Source of the DNA: Pseudomonas sp. BCA17
GTDB taxonomy: Bacteria > Pseudomonadota > Gammaproteobacteria > Pseudomonadales > Pseudomonadaceae
Direction: 5' to 3'
DNA length: 64,000 nt
NCBI RefSeq assembly: GCF_004519405.1
Contig: NZ_SGWI01000002.1
Location: 496,001-560,000, forward strand
Under the pieces are notes generated by a model, which made no database searches, was not told the DNA's origin, and worked only from the letters and a program-made list of their open reading frames with translations. The translations under genes were made by a program, and so were the position numbers. This document shows, piece by piece, positions 57,155 to 64,000 of the stretch (positions are counted from its first letter, which is position 1; each line of letters opens with the position of its first letter).

Positions 57155-58003
57155 TCATCGTTCTGAAGCAGGCCGCTGTGCGCCCTGCGAGAAAAAGCGC
57201 CGATGGTTCGCCACCGGCATGCGCGCCCGTATCGACGCCTGTTCACTGCTGTCGCGCTCGGCCAACAACACCGCTTCGCCTTGATCCTGTTGTGTCAGCA
57301 CACGCCCCCATGGGTCGACAATCGCCGCATGCCCAAAGGTTTCCCGTGGCCCTGGGTGCACGCCGCCTTGTGCGGCCGCCAGCACGTAACACTGGGTTTC
57401 GATGGCGCGCGCGCGAATCAACACGTCCCAATGCGCTGCCCCAGTCACGGCAGTAAAAGCCGAGGGGGCGGTGATCAACTCTGCGCCCGCTGCGCGCAAC
57501 TCACTGTACAGCTCGGGAAAACGCAGGTCATAACACACGGTCAGCCCCAATCGACCCACCGGCGTATCCGCCACCACCACCTTGCCACCGAAAGCATAGT
57601 CGTCAGATTCCCGATAACGACCACGAGCATCGGCGACATCGACGTCGAACAAATGCAGCTTGTCGTAACGGGCGACAAGCTCACCCTGATCGTCAATCAG
57701 CAGCGAACAGGCGTTGGGCTTGGCATTCGGCTGGCCTTCGGGAGGCAACGGCAATGTGCCGGCCACTATCCATAAGGTGAGGTCGCGAGCGGTCTGTTTC
57801 AACCACGGCAGGATCGGGCCTTCACCCGAGGCCTCGGCGCGGCCGATATCGGCCACATCACGGCGCCCCATGGCCGCAAAGTTCTCCGGCAGCACCGCAA
57901 GCGTCGCACCGCGCAGCGCCGCTTGCTCCAGCAAACGCCGGGCCTGGGCCAGGTTGGCCAGCACATCGCTTTGGCTGACCATTTGAATTACTGCAAAGGA
58001 CAT
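57155..58003 (-). CDS. Nitrilase-superfamily carbon-nitrogen hydrolase (Nit-like)
   Basis: A 282-residue enzyme with the Glu-Lys-Cys triad: Glu in [12 protein letters not shown], Lys in [11 protein letters not shown], Cys in [18 protein letters not shown]. This is the Nit1/omega-amidase-like branch that hydrolyses small amides such as deaminated glutathione. The ATG at 58003 has GGAG 9 bases upstream. It sits between yhdP and tldD in one minus-strand run, as in P. aeruginosa. Confidence 0.9.
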   Translation of the reverse strand: MSFAVIQMVSQSDVLANLAQARRLLEQAALRGATLAVLPENFAAMGRRDVADIGRAEASGEGPILPWLKQTARDLTLWIVAGTLPLPPEGQPNAKPNACSLLIDDQGELVARYDKLHLFDVDVADARGRYRESDDYAFGGKVVVADTPVGRLGLTVCYDLRFPELYSELRAAGAELITAPSAFTAVTGAAHWDVLIRARAIETQCYVLAAAQGGVHPGPRETFGHAAIVDPWGRVLTQQDQGEAVLLAERDSSEQASIRARMPVANHRRFFSQGAQRPASER

Positions 58004-58051
58004 GGGCCCACACTCCACGATTGGCATGGGGCCATGCTACTCCACAGTCTC

Positions 58052-61000
58052 TCAGTTTGGTTTTTCAAATGGCTTGTCGAAGGTGATTTTCGGGTCTTTC
58101 CAAGGCCCTTCCACTTTGTATTGCACGCTGGCGAAGCGCGAAACCCGGTCACCGATCAGTTTGTCGATCAGGAACAACGCACCTCCAATGGCCGGCGCAC
58201 CGACAATCAGTGCCGCGATGGGCAGGTTGTTGGTCACAGGCAAGGTAACCAACAGCTTGGCGTTGACACGATCAGCCACCAGGTCGAGGGTGCCGTTGAG
58301 TTCCAGGTTGGTCGACGGCCCGGTCATGGTAATGGGCTCACGAGTCACGAACACACCGTCACTGGCCGCCAGTAAACCTTTGACCCGGTCATAGCTCAAA
58401 CCCTTGCCGAGCAGGTCCGAGAAGTCCAGGCGCAGACGACGGCCGATGGAATTGAAGTTCAGCAGGCCGAACACCCGCAACGCCTGGGCGCCACCTTCCA
58501 CTTCGACAAATTGACCTTTACGGAACGATGCATCTAGGCTGCCGGAGAAACGCTTGGGCCCGACCCACGCCGGCGAGCCCGGCCAACGCCCATCCACGTC
58601 CAGGTGGAAGTCCTCGCTGGTCACCGTCGGCGCAAAGCCCCAGCCCTTCAGCACATCGGCAATGTTCTTGCCATCCAGGCGCCCTTTGTACCAACTGTTG
58701 CTGGCACCTGGCGCACCTTCCCAACCACCGGCGCCCTTGAGCAGCATGCCCTTGAGTCCCAGGTCCAGATCGGTAAACGCCAGGCCCTTGGCGGTCGGCC
58801 TGATCTTCAGCGACCAGGCCCCTACAAGGTCCGGCCCCTGGTACAGCTTGTCGATACCGATATCCAGTGCCGGAATATCCTTCGGATCAATATCGGCCAG
58901 CGGGTCAGGAGCGTTTTCATCCGCCTGTACCGTCGGGTCCACCGCAGGTAATTTCACGTATTGCAGCTTGATCGCAATCGGCGCGCCCTTGGCGTCCGGC
59001 AGGTTGACCGTGCCTTTAGCCTGCTGGCTGTCGAGCTGCAAGCCCCAGGCAGCCGGCTTGCGATCAAGCTGCAGGTTGACCTGATCCAACTGGGAGCCGA
59101 AGCCCGTCAGCTTACCCACCTTGAAATCGGCACCACTGAGCAGTTGCTTGGCGCTGCCGCCCGGATCGTTGCCCGCGTATCGGCTCACCAGTTTTTTCCA
59201 TGGGTCGATATCCAGCTCCGACAGTACGCCGCGAATGCGCAGGCCCTTGGCCGCAGGCAATAAAGCGTTGCCATCGCCGAGGAACAACTCGCCGCGACCG
59301 TCGTTGAGCTTGTCCGGCGGCGCAGCAAACGTGAAGTTGGCCAGTTCGCCGTAACTGAACCAATAGCGGCGCTCGGCGCCTTGCAAGGTCATGCGGAATA
59401 CGCTGTCACGCCCCTGGCTGGCCGGCATGCCAAAGGGCGCGGGTAAATCTACCGCGACGCCCTTCATATTGGAGCTGACCATCAGTTGGCTGTCAGCGCC
59501 ATCCAGCGTCAGTTGCAATTGGTACGGAATGTCGCCGGAAACCGGCAGCGGCTGGCTGATCTTCAACCAATCCGTCAGACGCTTGACCGTAACCTGGCCT
59601 TTGGCGGTCACGCGGGTGCTGATATTGCCGGGCTTGCCATCGGCAACAATCTGCGCGGTGATGGGGCGGTCGAACGCCTGTGCCGAGATATTCTGGCCGC
59701 TCAGGCCCTTGGCGCTGTCGAAGCGGAAGTCGCCCTTGAGCTGGGTCAGGTCCAGGGACGGTTCCGCCAGTTGCAGTCGGGCTTTGTCGGTCTTGAAATC
59801 CACCACGATCTTGGGGTCGGTCCCCTTGGCCAGGGGCACGTCCAGGTCCAGGTTGCCTTGCAGGTCGCCCTCGCCTTTCCAGCCGGCGAAGGTCGAGGCG
59901 GTGCCTATCGGCGCTTCCTGAAGGATTTTCAGGCCATCGCCCAGGCCACCGGAAAACCCTCCGGTCAGCAGCAGGTGGCTGTCCTGGCCGGCAGGTGCGT
60001 GGGGAATATTGACGTAGACATCCTTGACCTTGGTGTCGAGCAACTGGCCCTTGCTGGCCAGGATGCGCACACCGCTCTCTTCGACGAACACTTCACCGTC
60101 GACCTTGCTTACATGAGGCCAACCCGGCTGGAACGCCAACTCGGCGTCATGCACCTTGAAGAACAGGCTGATATTGCGCGAAGCCGGCAGCGCGTCGTGA
60201 TTCAGCGAACCTTGGTATTGGAAGAACCCTTGGTCAACCGCCCCCTTGAGAATGGCTGTGCGCAGCCACTCATCCAGCGACGGGCTCAGTACAGCGGGTA
60301 GATACTTGGGAGTGAAGCGACCATCACCATCAACCATGCCCACCCGCAGGTCCATGTAGTCTTCCTGGCTGTGGTCGAAATGCAGGCGAATCAGGAAGTC
60401 GGCAGCGATTTTGCCTTCCTCGCCCAATACCTTGATGTAAGGCGCTATCAGGGTGAAGCCTTCTTTATCCAGCTTCCAGGTCAGCCGCGCATTGGCCTGG
60501 TTGTACTGCCAAGGCTTGGCGAAGATCGGGAACAGATGCAGGGAAAAGTCCTTGCTGTCCATGCGCAATTCGCCATGGCCCAGATCGCCGCTGATGCTGC
60601 CGGACACATTACGCGCGGCAGGCGCACCGAAGTACGCATCAAAGCCGATGCGCTCAAGGTTGGCGGCGAAGCTGACTTTGCGGTCGGTGGTGTCCTGGGG
60701 GCGCAAATCCACCAGCACATTGCGCAGCACACCCGTAGCCTTCAGATGCTCAAGGGTCTTGGCGAAGCCTTCCGGCAACGGCGCCAAGGCATTCAACAAG
60801 GGTATGATGGGCGTCAGATCGAGGCGATCGGCTTGAAGCTTCCAGACTTCCTGGTCCTTGTCCGTGGCCAGGGTTTGCTGCAATTGCACATGTGATTCCC
60901 AGCGGGTATCGCCCAGGTTCATCGCGAGCGAATCAAACAGCACCTCGAGGCCGTTCTCACTGCGTTGCAGATAAGCCGTCAGGGCAAGATTCTCGATATG

Positions 61001-61867
61001 CACAGGCTTGCGATCGGCGTAGCTGCCCTTCACTTGCGGCGAATTGAGACGTACCGCAGCACTTTGGACAGTACCTTTGGCCCAGCTCAGCCAAAACTCA
61101 CCGCCGGCCTGGAACTGCGTGAGCTTCCATTGCTGAGTCAGCTTCGCGGGGATCCATTTGGCCCAATCGCTTTGGGGCAGACTGAGGTAGGCTTCAACTT
61201 CTGCATCTCGCCATTGGCTGGCACGAATGCGGCTGCGCAGGCTGACGGCAAGCGGTTGACCGTCAGGCAGCGTCAAGCGTGCGTCCAGGCGTTGCCGAGT
61301 CATGCCGGTATGCAGGCTCAAGCCGACATAAGTCACGGTCAACGGCGCTTGATCGAACGGCTGGAAGGTGACCTGGCTGTCCAGCAGTGACACGCGCTTG
61401 ACCATTTGCATGCGCGTCAACACCTGCTCCGGGTCCAGTGGCTGGTCATTCTGCACCGGCAGGCCTTGCAGGGCCCAGTGACCGTCCTTGTCTTCCTTGA
61501 CGCTCAATTGCAACCCACTGACTTCCAGGTGGGCGATGCGCACTTCCCGGGCCATCAGGCTGGCCCAGATATCCGGCACCACTTCGACCTGGTCCAGGCG
61601 CAGGGCACTGCTGCCCTCGCCGACCATGACATCGTGGGCCAGTAATACCGGGGCGAAGCCACTCCAGCGGCCTTCGAGGCTGCCGATGTGCAAAGGAATA
61701 TCAACCGCGGCCTGGGCCTTGGCCTCAACTTCCGCACGGTATTCGGCCACCAGCGGCGTCAGTTGACGACCCAGGCTCACATACACCGCCGCCAATACCA
61801 GCAGCAACGCACACAGGCCCAGGCTCCAACGGGTCAAAGCGGCAAAAAAGCGTATCAGACGCTCCAT
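58052..61867 (-). CDS. yhdP: YhdP/AsmA-like envelope lipid-transport protein
   Basis: A 1271-residue protein with one N-terminal transmembrane helix (residues 14-32, WSLGLCALLLVLAAVYVSL) and a long periplasmic beta-rich body of the AsmA/TamB-like type, typical of YhdP. Family regions are YRAEVEAKAQAAVDIPLHIG at the start and YKGRLDGKNIADVLKGWGFAPTVTSEDFHLDVDG near the end. YhdP moves phospholipids toward the outer membrane together with related proteins and affects envelope stability. It lies between rng and the nitrilase gene; GAGGG is 9 bases before the ATG. Confidence 0.92.
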   Translation of the reverse strand: MERLIRFFAALTRWSLGLCALLLVLAAVYVSLGRQLTPLVAEYRAEVEAKAQAAVDIPLHIGSLEGRWSGFAPVLLAHDVMVGEGSSALRLDQVEVVPDIWASLMAREVRIAHLEVSGLQLSVKEDKDGHWALQGLPVQNDQPLDPEQVLTRMQMVKRVSLLDSQVTFQPFDQAPLTVTYVGLSLHTGMTRQRLDARLTLPDGQPLAVSLRSRIRASQWRDAEVEAYLSLPQSDWAKWIPAKLTQQWKLTQFQAGGEFWLSWAKGTVQSAAVRLNSPQVKGSYADRKPVHIENLALTAYLQRSENGLEVLFDSLAMNLGDTRWESHVQLQQTLATDKDQEVWKLQADRLDLTPIIPLLNALAPLPEGFAKTLEHLKATGVLRNVLVDLRPQDTTDRKVSFAANLERIGFDAYFGAPAARNVSGSISGDLGHGELRMDSKDFSLHLFPIFAKPWQYNQANARLTWKLDKEGFTLIAPYIKVLGEEGKIAADFLIRLHFDHSQEDYMDLRVGMVDGDGRFTPKYLPAVLSPSLDEWLRTAILKGAVDQGFFQYQGSLNHDALPASRNISLFFKVHDAELAFQPGWPHVSKVDGEVFVEESGVRILASKGQLLDTKVKDVYVNIPHAPAGQDSHLLLTGGFSGGLGDGLKILQEAPIGTASTFAGWKGEGDLQGNLDLDVPLAKGTDPKIVVDFKTDKARLQLAEPSLDLTQLKGDFRFDSAKGLSGQNISAQAFDRPITAQIVADGKPGNISTRVTAKGQVTVKRLTDWLKISQPLPVSGDIPYQLQLTLDGADSQLMVSSNMKGVAVDLPAPFGMPASQGRDSVFRMTLQGAERRYWFSYGELANFTFAAPPDKLNDGRGELFLGDGNALLPAAKGLRIRGVLSELDIDPWKKLVSRYAGNDPGGSAKQLLSGADFKVGKLTGFGSQLDQVNLQLDRKPAAWGLQLDSQQAKGTVNLPDAKGAPIAIKLQYVKLPAVDPTVQADENAPDPLADIDPKDIPALDIGIDKLYQGPDLVGAWSLKIRPTAKGLAFTDLDLGLKGMLLKGAGGWEGAPGASNSWYKGRLDGKNIADVLKGWGFAPTVTSEDFHLDVDGRWPGSPAWVGPKRFSGSLDASFRKGQFVEVEGGAQALRVFGLLNFNSIGRRLRLDFSDLLGKGLSYDRVKGLLAASDGVFVTREPITMTGPSTNLELNGTLDLVADRVNAKLLVTLPVTNNLPIAALIVGAPAIGGALFLIDKLIGDRVSRFASVQYKVEGPWKDPKITFDKPFEKPN

Positions 61868-61943
61868 GTCAGGCGACCCTCAAGGCAGTTGGCGGACGGC
61901 AGATCATGGCCTGCCGGTCTCACGAAAAGAAAGCGAATGGGGA

Positions 61944-63401
61944 TCAGAGCAGCACCACGTCGTATTGTTCCTGGGAATACATGGTTTCAACCTGAAAACG
62001 AATCGTGCGCCCGATAAAACCCTCCAGCTCCGCGACGTTACCGGACTCCTCATCCAGCAATCGATCGACCACTTTCTGGTTGGCGAGCACTCTATAACCT
62101 TCGGCCTGGTAGGCTCGCGCCTCCCGTAAGATTTCCCGGAAAATCTCGTAGCAAACCGTTTCAGGGGTCTTCAGCTTGCCGCGGCCCTGGCAACTGCTGC
62201 AAGGCTCGCACAGCACTTGCTCAAGGCTTTCGCGGGTACGCTTGCGGGTCATCTGTACGAGGCCAAGCTCGGTGATACCGATGATATTGGTCTTGGCGTG
62301 ATCGCGCTCCAGCTGCTTCTCCAGCGTACGCAACACCTGGCGCTGGTGCTCTTCGTCTTCCATGTCGATGAAGTCGATGATGATAATGCCGCCGAGGTTG
62401 CGCAGGCGCAGTTGGCGGGCAATCGCAGTAGCCGCTTCGAGGTTGGTCTTGAAGATGGTTTCTTCAAGGTTGCGGTGCCCCACGAACGCTCCCGTATTGA
62501 CGTCGATAGTGGTCATGGCTTCGGCCGGGTCTACCACAAGATAGCCTCCGGACTTGAGCGGCACCTTGCGTTCCAGGGCTTTCTGGATTTCATCTTCGAC
62601 GCCATACAGGTCAAAGATTGGGCGTTCACCAGGGTAGTGTTCCAGGCGATCGGCAATTTCCGGCATCAACTCGGCAACAAATTGCGTAGTGCGCTGGAAG
62701 GTTTCCCGCGAGTCGATGCGGATTTTCTCGATCTTTGGACTGACCAAGTCACGCAGGGTACGCAGCGCCAAGCCCAAATCTTCATAGATGACGCTTGGCG
62801 CGCCAATGGTCTTGATCTGGGCACCAATCTGGTCCCACAAGCGCCGCAGGTACCGGATGTCCATCAAGATTTCATCAGCGCCTGCGCCTTCAGCGGCAGT
62901 GCGCAGAATAAAACCACCCGCCTCCTTGATGCCCTCGGCCGCCACACAATCGCTTACCACTTTCTTCAGGCGTTCACGTTCGGCTTCGTCTTCGATTTTC
63001 AGAGAGATGCCAACATGGGCAGTACGAGGCATGTACACCAGGTAGCGCGACGGAATCGACAGTTGGGTGGTCAGACGCGCGCCTTTGGAGCCGATGGGGT
63101 CCTTGGTGACTTGCACCACCAGGCTCTGCCCTTCATGCACCAGGGCGCTGATGCTTTCCACTGCCGGGCCTTCGCGCAGGGAAATTTCCGAGGCGTGGAT
63201 AAACGCGGCACGGTCCAGGCCGATGTCGACGAATGCGGCCTGCATCCCCGGTAACACGCGCACCACTTTACCTTTATAGATGTTGCCAACGATCCCGCGC
63301 TTCTGGGTACGCTCGACGTGCACTTCTTGCAGAACACCGTTCTCTACCACCGCCACGCGCGATTCCATCGGCGTGATATTGATCAGAATCTCTTCACTCA
63401 T
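61944..63401 (-). CDS. rng: Ribonuclease G
   Basis: A 485-residue endonuclease of the RNase E/G family. The ATG at 63401 (MSEEILINITPMESRVAVVENG) is the standard start. It has an S1 RNA-binding domain near residues 39-125 (GNIYKGKVVRVLPGMQAAFVDIG), the DNase I-like catalytic part with MTTIDVNTGAFVGHRNLEETI (Asp near 303) and IIIIDFIDMEDEEHQ (Asp near 346), and a Zn-link Cys region VLCEPCSSCQGRGKLKT. It trims the 5' end of 16S rRNA and degrades mRNA. Maf is 70 bases upstream in the same direction. Confidence 0.96.
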   Translation of the reverse strand: MSEEILINITPMESRVAVVENGVLQEVHVERTQKRGIVGNIYKGKVVRVLPGMQAAFVDIGLDRAAFIHASEISLREGPAVESISALVHEGQSLVVQVTKDPIGSKGARLTTQLSIPSRYLVYMPRTAHVGISLKIEDEAERERLKKVVSDCVAAEGIKEAGGFILRTAAEGAGADEILMDIRYLRRLWDQIGAQIKTIGAPSVIYEDLGLALRTLRDLVSPKIEKIRIDSRETFQRTTQFVAELMPEIADRLEHYPGERPIFDLYGVEDEIQKALERKVPLKSGGYLVVDPAEAMTTIDVNTGAFVGHRNLEETIFKTNLEAATAIARQLRLRNLGGIIIIDFIDMEDEEHQRQVLRTLEKQLERDHAKTNIIGITELGLVQMTRKRTRESLEQVLCEPCSSCQGRGKLKTPETVCYEIFREILREARAYQAEGYRVLANQKVVDRLLDEESGNVAELEGFIGRTIRFQVETMYSQEQYDVVLL

Positions 63402-63471
63402 GGCTGGGTCTCGTTCAGGCGTTTTCACAATAGTGACCGATCGCTTTAGGCTGGGCGCTGGAGTCAAGCGA

Positions 63472-64000
63472 TCAGCGCACGGTAAGGTTTTGCCAACAGG
63501 GTATGCCGAATTGGTCCAGCAGTTGCGCGGTTTCGCACACCGGCAAGCCGACCACGGCTGAATAACTGCCACTGAGACCGGCCACGAATACCGACCCCAG
63601 CCCTTGAATAGCATAGCCCCCCGCCTTGTCCTGGGGTTCGCCACTGTGCCAGTAAGTTGTAGCCTCCTCGACAGAAACCCTTCGAAAACGTACACGGCTG
63701 CTTACACATCGGGTTTCACAGCGCTGCCCATCAGTGAGGGCAATGGCGGTGAGGACTTCATGCTCGCGGTCGGAAAGGGCCATCAACATCGCCAGGGCGT
63801 CGGCCTGATCAACAGGCTTGCCGAGGATCCGACCGTCAACGATCACAGCCGTATCAGCACCCAGCACGCAAACATCGGAGGGTTGTTCAAGCGCAGCAAA
63901 ACCCGCCACGGCCTTGCCGCGCGCAAGACGCTCGACATAGGCAACAGCGGGTTCGTTGGCAATAGGCGTTTCATCGATGGAGGCGCCGACCACGGTGAAG
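63472..64000 (-). CDS. Maf family nucleotide pyrophosphatase, 3' part
   Basis: The frame continues past the right edge, so the N-terminus (expected about 20-25 residues, with SSSPRR) is missing; 175 residues are visible. Maf marks are [27 protein letters not shown] (near the start), [19 protein letters not shown] and [33 protein letters not shown]. Maf hydrolyses modified or canonical nucleoside triphosphates such as dTTP/UTP. The neighbour rng follows with a 70-base gap, as in other bacteria (maf-rng). Confidence 0.92.
   Translation of the reverse strand, partial: FTVVGASIDETPIANEPAVAYVERLARGKAVAGFAALEQPSDVCVLGADTAVIVDGRILGKPVDQADALAMLMALSDREHEVLTAIALTDGQRCETRCVSSRVRFRRVSVEEATTYWHSGEPQDKAGGYAIQGLGSVFVAGLSGSYSAVVGLPVCETAQLLDQFGIPCWQNLTVR

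Overview
The window is a 64 kb piece of a gamma-proteobacterial chromosome that looks like a Pseudomonas of the fluorescens group. The reasons are the GC-rich third positions, the REP hairpins built around a GGGAGCTTGCTCCC or GGGGGCTTGCCCCC core, and gene order that follows P. aeruginosa in long blocks (lpoA-yraN-gmhA/diaA-dolP; mqo to uraA; the his/murA/mla/kds/lpt/rpoN/ptsO run on to rng/maf). I saw no rRNA or tRNA gene, CRISPR array, prophage, insertion sequence or integrase. It is mostly core genome with a more variable left third.

Layout. 1-3.2 kb: the end of lpoA, then yraN, gmhA/diaA and a BON lipoprotein (dolP), a cell-envelope operon. 3.2-8.5 kb: an OmpA-type lipoprotein, a hemerythrin-like protein with a candidate sigma-54 promoter, an orphan histidine kinase, and an Fe-S photolyase (PhrB type) overlapped by a tiny DUF2256 gene behind a paired TTGTACAA palindrome. 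8.5-16.7 kb: four genes on the minus strand for a fatty acyl-CoA ligase, a DUF1302 outer-membrane barrel, a DUF1329 periplasmic protein and a MalT-like LuxR regulator. 16.9-28 kb: metabolic and accessory genes, including a LysE exporter, rsmC, a GDT1-type transporter behind a manganese (yybP-ykoY) riboswitch, an M48 protease, a chemoreceptor, a SRAP protein, an acyltransferase and several small conserved proteins. 28-34.4 kb: mqo, a PA4642-type protein, a WbuC cupin, hpt, upp and uraA.

34.4-64 kb: hisC-hisD-hisG-murA-ibaG and mlaBCDEF on the minus strand; kdsD-kdsC-lptC-lptA-lptB, rpoN-hpf-ptsN-rapZ-ptsO on the plus strand; a ZIP transporter; the Fur-boxed fagA-fumC-orfX-sodA operon; pmbA, darP and tldD; a nitrilase-family amidase, yhdP, rng and a partial maf.

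Together the right half is an envelope and regulatory core: MurA makes the peptidoglycan precursor, Mla returns phospholipids from the outer membrane, KdsD/KdsC supply Kdo, LptABC move LPS, and YhdP and LpoA act in envelope assembly. RpoN with PtsN/PtsO/RapZ/Hpf links nitrogen and carbon status to transcription and translation. The fagA operon replaces iron-dependent fumarase and superoxide dismutase with iron-free forms under iron starvation. The most notable items outside the core are the manganese riboswitch with competing helices, the apparently light-regulated photolyase plus DUF2256 unit, the DUF1302/DUF1329/acyl-CoA ligase cluster, and the long structured leader ahead of mqo.
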